This document shows, one piece after another, positions 40,101 to 43,146 of a stretch of 64,000 nucleotides of DNA (its first letter is position 1; every line of letters starts with the position of its first letter). Source of the DNA: Micropterix aruncella (taxonomy: Eukaryota; Arthropoda; Insecta; Lepidoptera; Micropterigidae); assembly GCA_944548615.1 (NCBI GenBank), contig OX155963.1, positions 26,731,336-26,795,335 on the forward strand, given 5' to 3'. The notes beneath the pieces were generated by a model. That model was not told the DNA's origin, ran no database searches, and saw only the letters and a list, made by a program, of their open reading frames with translations. A program made the position numbers and the translations under genes.

Positions 40101-40413
40101 CGATGATGATGATGATGATGATTATGACCATAGATGGTTATCAATTATTACTCCTAGGTATTTCATTTTCTTCTCTGGCTCGTAATTACAATTTAAACCC
40201 TTATTGTCGAAGTCAAGAATATAGATTCTCTGAGTTAGATATAATTTCCAAATAACCTTCAACTCGAAAAAACACAGCATCTTATAATGTCCTTTTCGCA
40301 TTCACCAGGAGGACGATCCGGAGAAGCAACGCCGCTGGGAGAAGAAGGAGCAGAAACGTCAACTGAAGCGCAAGACGCCAAAGATGAAGCAATTGAAAGT
40401 GAAAGCCTTGTAG
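3937..40413 (+). CDS. CCDC47: CCDC47 orthologue (PAT complex ER membrane protein), nine exons
   Basis: Exons: 3937-4182, 5619-5720, 7531-7705, 18037-18173, 18443-18601, 22059-22249, 31631-31802, 37025-37159, 40309-40413. All introns are GT-AG, phases agree at every junction, and the 1422 nt give 473 residues plus stop; vertebrate CCDC47 is about 480. Residues 1-20 form a signal peptide, followed by an acidic region with EFAEFEQFDMDED. One membrane segment lies at about 130-150 after the conserved WDAYWMEF. Then come the family motifs NFSLVG, WCSGRTCCEGML, HVSDQYSG and, at the end, EDDPEKQRRW and MKQLKVKAL. The basic C-terminal coiled coil spans about 395-473. In animals CCDC47 works in the ER with Asterix in the PAT complex, as a chaperone for nascent multipass proteins, and also affects ER calcium. 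The start is the only ATG giving the signal peptide. No frame damage was seen. The 36-kb span comes from transposons in introns 3, 5, 6, 7 and 8. Confidence 0.95.
4183..5618 (+). other. CCDC47 intron 1
   Basis: Contains a minus-strand tRNA-derived SINE at 4337-4580. Nothing else was recognised. Confidence 0.8.
4337..4580 (-). mobile_element. tRNA-derived SINE, copy 1
   Basis: Read on the minus strand, the head starts GCCCAGAGGC at 4580. It carries an A-box-like TAGTGGTTAGG and a B-box GGTTCGATTCC, followed by a body shared with 22287-22507. The body reaches TTTATTGTCATACGACAA on the + strand near 4350. tRNA-like polymerase III boxes plus a shared tail define a SINE; it is not an intact tRNA gene. 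Confidence 0.75.
5619..5720 (+). CDS. CCDC47: CCDC47 exon 2
   Basis: Residues 83-116, acidic (DEDNEFEHF, EEFEGF). Flanked by acceptor TTTTGCAG and donor GTGAGT; phase 0 at both ends. Confidence 0.9.
5721..7530 (+). other. CCDC47 intron 2
   Basis: No gene was recognised. It holds two diverged direct repeats, about 6660-6860 and 7310-7500. These share CCACGCAGATAT/GACGCAGATATTC and CCTCGCA-CCT-TTCCCGCAA-GCC, followed by CGAGAGT. The similarity suggests two old copies of one unclassified element. Confidence 0.5.
7531..7705 (+). CDS. CCDC47: CCDC47 exon 3 (membrane segment)
   Basis: Encodes WDAYWMEF, the hydrophobic segment, and NFSLVG. Acceptor TGAATCAG; donor GTAAAT in phase 1. Confidence 0.93.
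7820..8124. mobile_element. TIR element family T, partial copy (target of LINE copy A)
   Basis: Begins with the family terminus TTAGATTGCTCAATG and runs to GCACTTTAAAGTTTAGATAG, where the RLE-LINE tail starts. Related copies lie at 20831-21936, 37188-39204 and 54969-55612. The other half of this copy was not found to the right of the LINE fragment. Confidence 0.6.
8125..8305 (-). mobile_element. RLE-LINE copy A, 3' end only
   Basis: Reverse complement of the last ~170 bp of the full-length LINE at 24767-28371: the 3' UTR with GGGCCC and CCATGG, and the end of the ORF region. It is 5' truncated at about 8305. Its 3' end abuts the family T sequence at 8124. Confidence 0.75.
8556..9311. mobile_element. 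Foldback MITE family G, copy 1
   Basis: The ends are inverted repeats of about 80 bp: TATACGGGGTGTTATTACAG at 8556 and its complement ending near 9311. Both ends share GTAAGCAACTTTTGATA. Inside is a smaller inverted pair around GCCATCTAGCGGTAGG (8743-8815). The interior is interrupted by a piggyBac-like MITE (8864-9177). Confidence 0.7.
8864..9177 (-). mobile_element. piggyBac-like MITE, family 2 (copy 1)
   Basis: Flanked by TTAA at 8864-8867 and 9174-9177. Ends are CCCTTGGAGTAAATGGG and its partner ACTCAACGGG. It is an inverted copy of the element at 56517-56829 and shares its interior with 39377-40059. A subterminal repeat with ATACTCAACGG occurs twice. Confidence 0.75.
9518..10558 (+). 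repeat. 5' LTR
   Basis: Contains a TATATAA box at 10097-10103 and AATAAA at 10247-10252. These suggest a long U3 (about 600 bp), transcription start near 10130 and cleavage shortly after 10252. The matching signals lie 6994 bp further on in the 3' LTR. Confidence 0.9.
10563..10581 (+). other. Primer binding site (tRNA-Lys type)
   Basis: TGGCGCCCAACGTGGGGCT begins 4 nt after the LTR. It is complementary to the 3' end of insect tRNA-Lys(CUU) (from knowledge of that tRNA; not aligned here). Confidence 0.8.
10582..11219 (+). other. Gypsy 5' leader
   Basis: Non-coding leader between primer site and gag. A motif GCGGTTACCGTGAA/GCGGTTTCCGCGAA followed by ..TTGCCGTTT recurs at about 10725, 10850 and 10990 at ~130-nt spacing. 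This is a degenerate repeat that could be a packaging or structural element (inference). Confidence 0.5.
11220..12764 (+). CDS. gag: Gag polyprotein of Gypsy element
   Basis: 514 residues. The capsid-like part (about 225-350) contains the retrotransposon gag pattern with FLERLDEIR and LSWYRARA. An Arg-Gly-rich tract at about 410-440 (RGGF repeats) probably binds RNA. A single zinc knuckle at about 475-488 reads CYRCGRFNYTVATC, i.e. CX2CX4YX4C, with Tyr where the family normally has His. The ATG at 11220 is the first in frame after the leader. The 3' end overlaps the pol frame by about 46 nt and carries the frameshift site. Function: particle assembly and RNA packaging in the cytoplasm. Confidence 0.88.
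   Translation: MMASPAIVYYAASHLVKAELDYEFTIREVTPTNVEAMRKQFNSLLREFPAESISSTDLDPDSEFQECAIRLSCLQELIEEFINNKQKLLYKRISTKTAHIFHRVSRINPANSDSKKLLDNLKEEVLEIVVLLEKYLDIVRSPSPLPNPVVPIPSTSLHEGEKLSPEVVPLGRNSEVTSAPYIQHVDTKPVPLDNNFVISDERILKPLNLGFTFDGDSCVVEFLERLDEIRFSRNISDARMLKSACELFQKQALSWYRARASSIASWKQLVAALRSDFGSLNYDAEVLSFVRGRKQESDERMHIFVSVMLGYFNRLSRPLSGEEQLGIILSNISISYQRHFMLVDINSIDELLRLGKKVENAQQRINASNAATPAQAKVKPSGSKAVYAVDESPTKCATEEVKVEQKFKECNVSSAGPSHRGGFNRGGFHRGGFNRGNFSRNNCSNGNSSSGNYNQGANNSSRGSRGGTHHGYSKYCYRCGRFNYTVATCPECSKNNRPGNSPVSEPKNSKGGAE
12737..12786 (+). promoter_or_regulatory. -1 ribosomal frameshift signal between gag and pol
   Basis: The heptamer A AAA AAC (12737-12743) is in the gag frame. A 9-nt spacer follows, then a 10-bp stem GGGGCAGAAT (12753-12762) pairing with ATTCTGCCTC (12777-12786), with one G-U pair. 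The gag stop lies within the hairpin at 12762-12764. The pol frame is exactly -1 relative to gag and open from 12719. Confidence 0.85.
12740..15868 (+). CDS. pol: Pol polyprotein of Gypsy element (reached by -1 frameshift)
   Basis: Open in the -1 frame from 12719; the region after the slip is about 1042 residues. Numbering here is from 12791. Aspartic protease LLDTGSS at 25-31. Reverse transcriptase with YLDD at about 337-340. RNase H with FALHCDAS near 484 and FTDHAS near 554. Integrase zinc finger HHCC between about 675 and 715. Integrase catalytic D, D, E near VSVDLLG (~744), SDNGKQF (~804) and NPTERQN (~840). There is no stop or missing catalytic residue. Separate initiation is unlikely because the frame has no early ATG near its start, so the gag-pol fusion is the expected product. 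Confidence 0.92.
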   Translation, partial: KLERRGRIEDFLHSASILFANEKDNRRPFLEVSLGDITVCGLLDTGSSVTILGADSHKYLVDIGFTLNKSPLVTLSTANASSVKTIGSMFLPFKFNNRCQVIRAVVAPDIGTSLILGIDFVREFELAPEILKFVKFESCDAIVWHRVSEVRALRPFASLTGDQRSLADRMINNFEKISSEVKGLGRTNLLSQVIDTGDHPPVKQRYYPLSPARLALLNEEVDKMLELGVVEPSSGGWNNPTIFVPKSDGTLRFCLDSRKLNSITKPDAYPLPRITTILDSLRDANYLSSIDLSSAFWQIPLDPSSREKCSFTVPGRGFFCFRSCAFGLRNSPACMQRLADKLFDPSFENKVFCYLDDIIIVSATFEEHITLLNKVLDRLLYANLSINFKKCQFFRQELKYLGYVVDSHGLHTDPEKVKCILDFPTPNSPKMVKSFLGMAGWYRRFIKKFSSIAAPLSRLTSTRKGAPPYEWTPEAEEAFQKLKSALVSSPILACPDYSKPFALHCDASLYGLGGVLTQEVDGVDHPIAFTSRTLLPAETRYSATEREALSVIHAVEHFRGYLEGGPKFTIFTDHASLRWFLRLKNPTGRLARWGIRLSAFDFEIVHKKGVDNVVPDTLSRLLPVSSLSVVSDSWYNDLFKAVSENPAGYPNFQIKDHELFRYSKSKYQLTSCYDWKLVVPLQLREKLIRENHESDLAMHFGIFKTHRRLCLRYFWPNLHGDVVNFVSKCETCQQYKHSNISPLGQLGNPKSCAFPFQMVSVDLLGPYPMTRNRNMHVLVVTDCFSKYCLLFPLKRATSKLVSYVVEHNVFLRYGVPQYLISDNGKQFIGREFTELIAKYKIPKVYLNPKYCPQVNPTERQNRSVVTALSLCVKDDHRSWDLYLSEVQMAINAAVSESTGFSPFFLVHGREPIMNGSFYAQAPESQAEVIFGSRLSYAQNLSELSNIFHVVRQKLLKLHAHNKVYYDRKHRPAEFQVGDTIYKKTYYLSNAGNYYISKFAPKYEKCKIIKKLSALVYELENAKGKNIGSWHIKDFKLNPNSSE
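15869..16511 (+). other. Gypsy 3' non-coding region
   Basis: 643 bp between pol and the 3' LTR, with no envelope-like frame on the + strand. On the - strand a 168-codon frame (16558-16052) runs through most of it; it has no recognisable domain and is probably accidental. The stretch just before the LTR (TTGGGTTGGGGC) is only weakly polypurine. Confidence 0.6.
16512..17552 (+). repeat. 3' LTR
   Basis: Same 1041-bp length as the 5' LTR, with no difference noticed on reading. Followed by the target duplication ATTA. Confidence 0.9.
18037..18173 (+). CDS. CCDC47: CCDC47 exon 4
   Basis: Encodes the conserved FTMWCSGRTCCEGMLL block. Acceptor AATTACAG, donor GTATTG. Phase 1 in, phase 0 out. Confidence 0.93.
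18323..18343 (+). repeat. (CA)n microsatellite in intron 4
   Basis: Short imperfect run ACACACACACAAACACACAG between exons 4 and 5. Confidence 0.7.
18443..18601 (+). CDS. CCDC47: CCDC47 exon 5
   Basis: 53 codons starting RQDLVHTIVGIVKP and ending AKEMADL. Acceptor TTTTTCTAG, donor GTAAGT. Phase 0 at both ends. Confidence 0.92.
19030..20574 (+). pseudogene. Dead mariner transposon
   Basis: Inverted termini are TTGGAGGGTCATTTGAAC at about 19030 and TTCAAATTACCCTCATA ending about 20574. The transposase starts at ATG 19860 with MEKIEYR and then KIKDDLEFVYDEASPSFTKV. It is stopped at 20000, resumes with MVDLVHQTVMENHRLTV and the helix-turn-helix DIAEACGISFEQMHKILHQD, then jumps by an internal deletion to LPPYSPDLAPS. 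Most of the catalytic domain is gone. A 667-bp retroposon sits at its start codon. Confidence 0.85.
19180..19846 (-). mobile_element. ~660-bp retroposon family R, copy 1
   Basis: Flanked by a perfect 17-bp duplication TTGTCTATCAACAATGG (19163-19179 and 19847-19863). It is nearly the reverse complement of 46186-46840, and a diverged relative is at about 41150-41500. It is GC-rich against its surroundings. A frame on the - strand (19589-19329) shares FTQDRVADGRFKSSRRKV and LAYAARCAD with copy 2. There is no poly(A) tail and no full set of tRNA boxes. The long, variable target duplications imply LINE-mediated retroposition (inference). Confidence 0.75.
20831..21936. mobile_element. TIR element family T, copy hosting LINE copy B
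   Basis: Left end near 20831 (CCCAACGCCATAGTACATTT) and right end ACTATGGCATTGAGCAATCT, ending about 21936, are inverted complements of each other. The interior matches 38905-39200 and 55320-55612 in inverted orientation (GGTATGCAGGTTTCAATACG). LINE copy B interrupts it at the same internal site as in other copies. Confidence 0.65.
21192..21645 (+). mobile_element. RLE-LINE copy B, 5' truncated
   Basis: Matches the full-length LINE from the ELTVPWESN region onward. The frame runs to the TGA at 21463-21465, followed by the 3' UTR and an AT-rich tail (TTTTATTTTATTTTAT). The 5' junction carries three near-copies of TTCAGTTATGGG, probably filler made at integration. Confidence 0.8.
22059..22249 (+). 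CDS. CCDC47: CCDC47 exon 6
   Basis: Encodes LGLPSNFSVMSELAEATGG and IHVSDQYSG. Acceptor TTTTCTCAG, donor GTAAGT. Phase 0 in, phase 2 out. Confidence 0.93.
22287..22507 (-). mobile_element. tRNA-derived SINE, copy 2
   Basis: Shares the body (TTTATTGTCATACAACAATC, TCTTGTTATTGC, TTATCCCAATGGAA) and part of the tRNA-like head with copy 1 at 4337-4580. The B-box region is partly deleted. It ends directly at the piggyBac-like MITE. Confidence 0.7.
22509..22778 (+). mobile_element. piggyBac-like MITE, family 1 (copy 2)
   Basis: Starts CTAACCCCTCAGGCC (left TTAA mutated to CTAA) and ends GGCCTGAAGGGTTAA. The interior is nearly identical to 2827-3097. Confidence 0.75.
23731..24766 (+). mobile_element. 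RLE-LINE copy C, 5' truncated
   Basis: Begins TACGACAGCAAGAGTATGG, equivalent to 27330 in copy D. Its frame ends at a normal TGA (24610-24612), and a 3' UTR runs to TTTGTATTTATT. The zinc knuckle and endonuclease region are intact. Copy D starts on the next base, giving a head-to-tail pair. Confidence 0.85.
24767..28371 (+). mobile_element. RLE-bearing LINE (R2/HERO-like), copy D, full length
   Basis: The only copy with 5' UTR (24767-24925), N-terminal zinc finger, reverse transcriptase and endonuclease. The 3' UTR is about 155 bp and ends in TTTGTATTTATTATTTATT without poly(A). The adjoining truncated copies C and E differ from it at only a few positions, so the family was recently active. 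Confidence 0.9.
24926..28444 (+). CDS. LINE ORF: zinc finger, reverse transcriptase, restriction-like endonuclease
   Basis: 1172 codons. A C2H2 finger CPICGKQYKRLAWLKKHIAGH occupies about 30-50. The reverse transcriptase spans about 330-650, with GPDGIPYLVY, WLDLENAFGSV, GLFQGCCLSP and the catalytic FADD near 546. A CCHC knuckle CPLCSNTPCTARHILAGC lies near 874-892, followed by GRYTYRHDKVL. The PD..E nuclease RPDITLYS ... VELTVPWE is near 982-1005. This order is that of R2-superfamily LINEs (R2, HERO, NeSL-like), which prime reverse transcription on nicked target DNA. The frame opens at a GTG. An ATG at 24912 lies in another frame, separated by a run of seven G (24941-24947) that may have slipped. 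The usual TGA is TGG at 28211-28213, so the frame is lengthened by 77 codons of UTR and flank. Confidence 0.92.
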   Translation: MGENQGGRIPATPVETPNNDRAKTIPDLACPICGKQYKRLAWLKKHIAGHDDSDAARQCLKPSQGVTDRVEPHMSLDSTSARSLSPDRSPLPAQIVSFPPLKFPSLVKEDWEFHNNNLTSILDHSVNRNAPASVHLSSFQVAVHEYFSGVYPKSTHVDPVHRENAFKAKLRRQKRLLRRQLREAKKAGDKALCHNFSRAYRSILKLIQSVATQNDKRKAAFLKSKEEARFDKNRFNYSKTVLSAAKGKIQIPEEMATEYFSTTYEDPMRLHNYSPPPGITPPPLPTVAFASQPPSLDEILNQVKRKPSGSTPGPDGIPYLVYKKCPCLLQYLGSIFRNIWNSGVVPQNFGRATVILIPKVPVCTGPKDARPIALTDTVAKIFFSIVHTRMSEFMHRNEYLGVSVQKGFMRGVSGCLEHNSLLAAAIKDARQHERQINVCWLDLENAFGSVRHSLLHFALRWYNFPPVVRDIVASYYNCLTFHVKTQEWTTRSIPYSIGLFQGCCLSPTIFNIVFNILLESLTQFDRKWGYRFKTDGQYTSSCLAFADDLTFITRSPKQLSLLLQKVELFCDWSGCIKVKPSKCFCLGLARMGTKFTSYDPKLVYKGSNISLIDPNNHFKFLGRKITHQGKDVSGDHVIEHFKSCLAKIDALLISGPRKAWIYDNYLTSHLSWPFLIYDFTKTQLSRLDALVTASLKSWLSLAKPADPSTLFRSKQNFGLALKLPSLLYANSRITKNSILCNSKDPAISKHVISGRSDSNDLQARVDFHKKFLTGISQNGTGLGYGSTTTSDVDLKKSLLRGDYDSKSMAHAIGLQCQNDWTTIGDFCIPPPIHWKVMLYDWTPEMLKFYLNAFQHTLPDPSNLARWSFAEDSSCPLCSNTPCTARHILAGCKVALDQGRYTYRHDKVLAVIREVISLSVARANKGLTVSSKPPIQFVRDGSKGKKHLTTKPFSIIEKATDWILEVDSVSKQYKFPESLGCTALRPDITLYSLSRKVALIVELTVPWESNIPKDHEYKLNKYHDLANAVTRNGFTVHLHAVEVGARGLPAKSLFHLFKDLGLSRKIINSFLEKLSKTAICASQILWLRRGSEWVARWTLTCGKTAVLNLPQPVRKSGIHCSPPRSVKNCIMMGPTPVGEFHGSSVCIYYLLFCYSRRRQIQQIKNHENRSSRS
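28595..29816 (+). mobile_element. RLE-LINE copy E, 5' truncated
   Basis: Starts at the equivalent of 27168 in copy D, just outside the Helitron. The 13-bp CGAAGCACGTAAT is present twice in tandem at the 5' junction (28595-28607, 28608-28620). The frame stays open to a normal TGA at 29651-29653. The tail is TTTGTATTTATTTATTTATTT. Confidence 0.85.
30161..31156. mobile_element. Foldback MITE family G, copy 2
   Basis: Left arm ATACAGGGTGAGTTTTTAAT with GTGAATCAGTACGAGCAAGT; right arm ends 31156 with the complement. The arms also share GTAAGCAACTTTT and TTACTTGC. The interior carries CCGCTAGATAGC and GCGCCATCTATTGCC, variants of the family G core motif. No transposase. Confidence 0.65.
31631..31802 (+). 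CDS. CCDC47: CCDC47 exon 7
   Basis: Encodes RVLIMGLLLPCKTEG, LLVLLFYLMEKLKRFKLSKE. Acceptor TTTTATCAG, donor GTGAGT. Phase 2 in, phase 0 out. Confidence 0.93.
31813..34383 (+). CDS. LINE ORF2 fragment: endonuclease end and reverse transcriptase
   Basis: 856 open codons with no internal stop. The start is set by the truncation, not by a real initiator. The C-terminal part of an APE-type endonuclease comes first (FVIVGDWNFPKIKW near residues 38-51; LDLVLSN; DEYHP where SDHHP is usual). Then the reverse transcriptase: AGSDEIHPIF, YRPISKLPIFSKLMEKL, YTDFSKAFDKINHNLLL, SGVPQGSHLGPLLFLLYLND and YADDTK. The C-terminus carries QLEFASVVWNPQ and a terminal helical region. APE-type endonuclease plus this RT order place it in the jockey/CR1 group. 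It is enzymatically incomplete because the first part of the endonuclease is missing. Confidence 0.88.
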   Translation: MFACLKSFIAHTIYYNVENVNSFLLKLSDIRSNYPDDNFVIVGDWNFPKIKWINSSESGAIPVQYTDSLSCHFIDTLSFLLLNQYNTQYNKLDRILDLVLSNLECTVETCSNPFVPIDEYHPALLISIPISLKSLNCNARVIKLFGQADYSLINEALSKVDWDSKINNCEMELATIRFYKVLNGIISEHVPSKTISHRQFPPWYDASLIKIIKEKHKFHRKWKITGNLVHYEAFSILRRRHKELNSLLYEAYIEKSEEYIKDNSKFFWKYVKSKRSTPGIPCEMNFNSDVAMSGPDICKLFSQYFQSVYENHDPHIDFRVPSYPNQQSVDIYDVRFDEETTYNYLRKIDINKTAGSDEIHPIFVLNCALNLAYPLTTLFRKSLIEGVFPKIWKQAYICPIFKQGSRNNVQNYRPISKLPIFSKLMEKLVFEQLFAAVRSVIVPEQHGFFKSRSVETNLITFTDSVLKSMDKRIQVDALYTDFSKAFDKINHNLLLKKLWALGIRGDLYRWISSYIAYRTQAVVVQGYQSEFSEIPSGVPQGSHLGPLLFLLYLNDITNCMLHSNIVIYADDTKIFSEIRSINDCLNLQADINRLMKYCSDNCLFVNVNKCHIITYSRKNTNIMFDYNLNGAIVGRESAVRDLGITLDTKMLFAEHIDNIIRKAYKLLGFILRVSSVFKSTDTLKTLYNSYVRSQLEFASVVWNPQYLTYISRIESIQKRFVKRLNFTSFTKPSSYEESLKAHNLMSLESRRVLIDAVFLHGLVNNSIDANAILERIEFYVPPRPVRSHRLFHLPVVKTNASQNAFLYRACHRYNTDFLSVDILHSSKTSYKNSIKKKSTVYLDDHITFIHIIFHLI
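31840..34695 (+). mobile_element. Jockey/CR1-group LINE, 5' truncated
   Basis: Begins a few tens of bases after the exon 7 donor, in the sense direction of CCDC47. It ends with a ~300-bp 3' UTR and an A-rich tail (AATAAAATAAAATAAATAAA) near 34670-34695. The 5' edge is not sharp. Confidence 0.8.
34876..35778 (-). pseudogene. Mariner-like element, degraded
   Basis: Termini CAAGGTGCTACCC at 34876 and its partner ending 35778 (CGAGGTGCTACCC on the - strand) are near-perfect inverted repeats. Minus-strand translation gives the transposase end: HSPYSPDLVLCDFFLFPKIK, then KRRWERCVNVQGDYF. The N-terminal half is broken by stops and frame changes, so it cannot make transposase. Confidence 0.85.
35855..36079 (-). 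pseudogene. LINE reverse-transcriptase C-terminal fragment
   Basis: The - strand frame includes SKSFAVQAARIWNSVFLP and NLIGIKKSIKRHL. This is the common end of CR1/jockey-type ORF2 proteins (aromatic-WN-LP ... FK..L..HL). The rest of the element was not found. Confidence 0.6.
36540..36760 (+). repeat. Dispersed repeat shared with 61435-61640
   Basis: Both copies contain CACTAGTCATA, TCAATCTCGA, ATATTGGAC, TTCGGTACACA/TTAGTACACATATGC and TTGTTGGGC-GAAA in the same order. The copies are diverged and the element class is unknown. Confidence 0.55.
37025..37159 (+). CDS. CCDC47: CCDC47 exon 8
   Basis: 45 codons of the charged coiled coil, KSEKHRREVAEAW to KQEKERIMA. Acceptor TTAATAG, donor GTAAGT. 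Its length matches the vertebrate segment. Phase 0 at both ends. Confidence 0.92.
37188..39204. mobile_element. TIR element family T, copy hosting LINE copy F
   Basis: Left end TTAGATTTCTTAACTCAATA at 37188, only 28 bp after the exon 8 donor; right end GTATGACATTGAACAATCTA near 39204. The interior flanks GAGAGATATAATGTCATC and AAAGTGCGTAATCATTAC match the flanks of LINE insertions B and I. Confidence 0.65.
37474..38903 (-). mobile_element. RLE-LINE copy F, 5' truncated
   Basis: Minus-strand copy of the last ~1.3 kb of the full-length LINE. The region up to ELTVPWESN is open from 38867. A local duplication and a short tandem array of TTAAGACTG (37869-37955) break it, so the last ~110 codons are out of frame. 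Older than copies C, D and E (more substitutions). Confidence 0.82.
39377..40059 (+). mobile_element. piggyBac-like element, family 2 long variant
   Basis: TTAA at 39377-39380 and 40056-40059. Ends CCCTTCTGCTACG and CTCGAAGGG. The internal stretch 39800-39990 (CTCATATTTATTCATAATTA, GTTATAGTAC) is shared with 8864-9177 and 56517-56829. A subterminal repeat CTACGTAACGACCAA occurs twice near the left end. Confidence 0.65.
40102..40121 (+). repeat. (GAT)n microsatellite
   Basis: Seven tandem GAT units in intron 8 of CCDC47. Confidence 0.85.
40309..40413 (+). CDS. CCDC47: CCDC47 exon 9 and stop codon
   Basis: 34 codons, EDDPEKQRRW to MKQLKVKAL, then TAG at 40411-40413. Acceptor TTCACCAG. The basic tail is the most conserved end of the family. 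Confidence 0.95.
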   Translation, partial: EDDPEKQRRWEKKEQKRQLKRKTPKMKQLKVKAL

Positions 40414-41149
40414 AGTACGTATTAACTCATTGGCCCGCGTCGCACACACCACGCAACCACCGTACCAGTCATCTTCTTTCTCGTCTATCTGTAAATCTAT
40501 AATCTGCGCTCCGTACTTTCGTTTCGTCTCCATGGTTCTTTTTACTACTTTCATTGTTGTCATTATAAACCGAATTTAGAGATATGAATGATTTGTATCG
40601 TCAAACCGATACAGCGTAAATTAGTAACAGTGGTTCAATTGATGATGTTGATATTTCATCGGAGCCGATCACCCAGCTACCGACTTTTAATCCTAATCTT
40701 GGGGCCTAATAGGTCATGCATTCGTCGGGACGTCGACTATCTAAGTGTTTGTCAAGTCGACAGTGTTCCTCGAAAGGTCCCAATGTTTTGTCAAGTTATC
40801 TATAATAATCCAAATCATAATTTGTTTCATCAATGACGCATGTATGATATAGAGCAGTAAAAATACACTAGTGAGTTGGCAGATACAAAACGATAATATT
40901 AATGGAGGGGGCAGTCAGTTAGAAAAAAATGGATGTGTCCATGTCAGTACAGATGTTCGCCAAGACATTGTTTTATTGTCATTGGTATTTGGACCGAAGG
41001 AAGGTAGGAAATATACATTAAATAAGCTGTCAGACACTACTCGGACAAACGACCCACATATATCATATTGAATATATACATGTGAATATAAATGATGGAT
41101 ATAATTTAACACTAAACGGCGAGGCAACTGGGAATTGCCACCCAGCCAG
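40414..41149 (+). other. CCDC47 3' UTR and downstream DNA
   Basis: No further gene seen. The polyadenylation site is not obvious: ATTAAA occurs near 41018 and AATAAA only near 41497. Confidence 0.4.
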
Positions 41150-41500
41150 GCGGCATCCCCACGCACTTACTACCACTTCATATTCAAATTTGTTACGGGC
41201 TTTTGGTGCTCTTTGCTCGTCAATATCACTCAAGATCGGGTATCCAACGGGTCGTTTCTAAAGACCAGTAGCAGTGGGTAACTTACCCTGCTTCTTAGGA
41301 ATTATACGTTTCCAGACTCGCCCAGTAAAACTGCCCAAAGCTGCTCGAGGTGTTACCCAGCGCAAAACAGATCCAAACTGTCGGCAAGCTGCAGGATACA
41401 GCCGCAGACAAAGTTCACTACGGCCCTTCCGGGGTAGTCTCTTCCGGGAGCTTGCCATATGGGAGTTGAACCGGAGATTGGAACCCAACCCAATGAAATA
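41150..41500 (+). mobile_element. Retroposon family R, diverged copy 3
   Basis: Weak but ordered similarity to 46186-46840: ATCGGGTATCCAACGGGTCG against ATCGGGTAGCCGATGGTCG, then CAGACTCGCCC against TAGACTCACCC. The translated motif TQDRV-NG-F is partly kept. No intact frame. Confidence 0.4.
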
Positions 41501-42098
41501 AACAATAATCATGCCCAATCTATACGGCCCCTGAAAAGCCTTAGACAGTAACTTATTAATCTTAGTGTGAGATTATGACCTTATTTACTTCCTTCAGGTT
41601 TATTCCTCTCTATCTGTTCTTTAGCCATGCCATGGTTTTGCGTGTATCTTATCCAATACATACAACTGAAAGATGATATGATAATAATAATGTTTTATTT
41701 TGCAATTAATAATTAAAAGAGAATTTAAAGAAAAAATCATTAAACAAATTCATGCACTTAACAAGCATTATAGAAAAAAATCCTCAATAGTTAATATAAA
41801 AACAAAGGCTGCATGACCTCAATACAAACACTGCAAATAAGGTGAATTTTCCGGTATAAAGCCTGATATTAAAGGACACATAAAGGCGGAAATAAGTAAA
41901 TGATAATATAATAATTATTATATAAATCATATAATACACAATCATACAGATACTTAAGAAAACATAGGGAAATACATCAATCAATTACGTAAATAGCATA
42001 GAGTTTGTTAACCTGCTGGACGCCAACAGTGCCTATAGGCACTTTGCGTCGTTTGACAGGTCCGCAAGTAACCGTTTCGGCCGGCCCCATATATATTA

Positions 42099-43146
42099 TC
42101 TATATATATAAAACAAACTCGGGTTTGTTCGAACACTTATAACTCGAGAACGGCTGGACCGATTTTCATGGTTTTTGATTTGTAGTATTTGTCTCCGTCC
42201 CGAATAGCAGAATAACTATTAAAAACGAAAATTGGAAAATTGACAAAAAATTTAAATAAAAGAAAAAACATTTTCCCATACAAAACGTAAATCTGTGTTT
42301 TTCTCATGGTCAGTTGTACGTGGGATGTTCACGTGTCGGAAAATCATCCTCTTTATTTGTTCTTGCGCCTGATAAAAAAACAAAAAATGTCATATCACAA
42401 GGTGCTTCAATGAAGAGATTAAACCGAGTGGATCCCATACTGCACAATATGGAAATAGTTTAATTCAATCATGTCTTGCTGACACGCGATTGATATACTT
42501 ATTTTTTGTACTTTTATATTTCTTTTTGTGTTACTATCTTAATAAAGTAGCAAACTTAATATTTATTTTGTATTCATTGTATTACATTCATTAATACTGC
42601 AACCGAACGTTACTGCAATCGGACCTCAAAAAGTTCGAAGTCTTCCAAATGCGATGCTCGAGGCAGATTCTCGGTGCCTCACTCCGCGACCGAATTCGAA
42701 ACGAGACCATTAGAGAAAGATGCGATCTAGTAACAACGATCGAAGAAGAAGTACAAAAACGTCGACTACGATGGTTCGGCCATGTTTGCCGAATGAACGA
42801 CAATCGCTTGCCACGTAAACTTCTTTGGCGAGACCGTCCGACAGAATGGAGAATTCAGCGATCGGCACCGAAGAAAACCTGGCTAAATAACATCAAAGAC
42901 GACCTTAAAAAGACGATTGTCAGCTAGGGATGCTCGAGACGTGGCAAAAAATCGTCAAGAATGGAAGCGAATCGTGAATGGAGTACGAGATCCAGCGGCA
43001 CCGACAGCAGCGTATTGGCTGCGAGGGCGACTTCCTCCTCAGTCGCCGGCTACGGAATAAATAATAATAAATAATAAATTACTTTCATAAAATCATAAAT
43101 TAAGTTCAGCTAATCTGTAACACGACATTCATTGACTGTTAGCTAG
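42099..43146 (+). mobile_element. Helitron-like element, copy 2
   Basis: Starts A|TCTATATATATAAAAC (42099) and ends CTAG|T (43143-43146). The interior matches 23335-28491 on the opposite strand. The 3' end lacks ~24 bp, including the GCGAA..TTCGC hairpin that copy 1 keeps. It is interrupted by a LINE fragment at 42586-43080. Confidence 0.65.
42586..43080 (+). pseudogene. LINE ORF2 3' fragment inside Helitron 2
   Basis: Encodes a tail (42649-42927) with KRRLRWFGHVCRMNDNRLPR, followed by RPTEWRI and KKTWLNNIKDDL. This is the common C-terminus of several RTE/CR1-type LINE proteins. It ends with AATAAATAATAATAAATAAT repeats. ATTAC at 42581-42585 and ATTACT at the right edge are a probable short target duplication. 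Confidence 0.7.
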
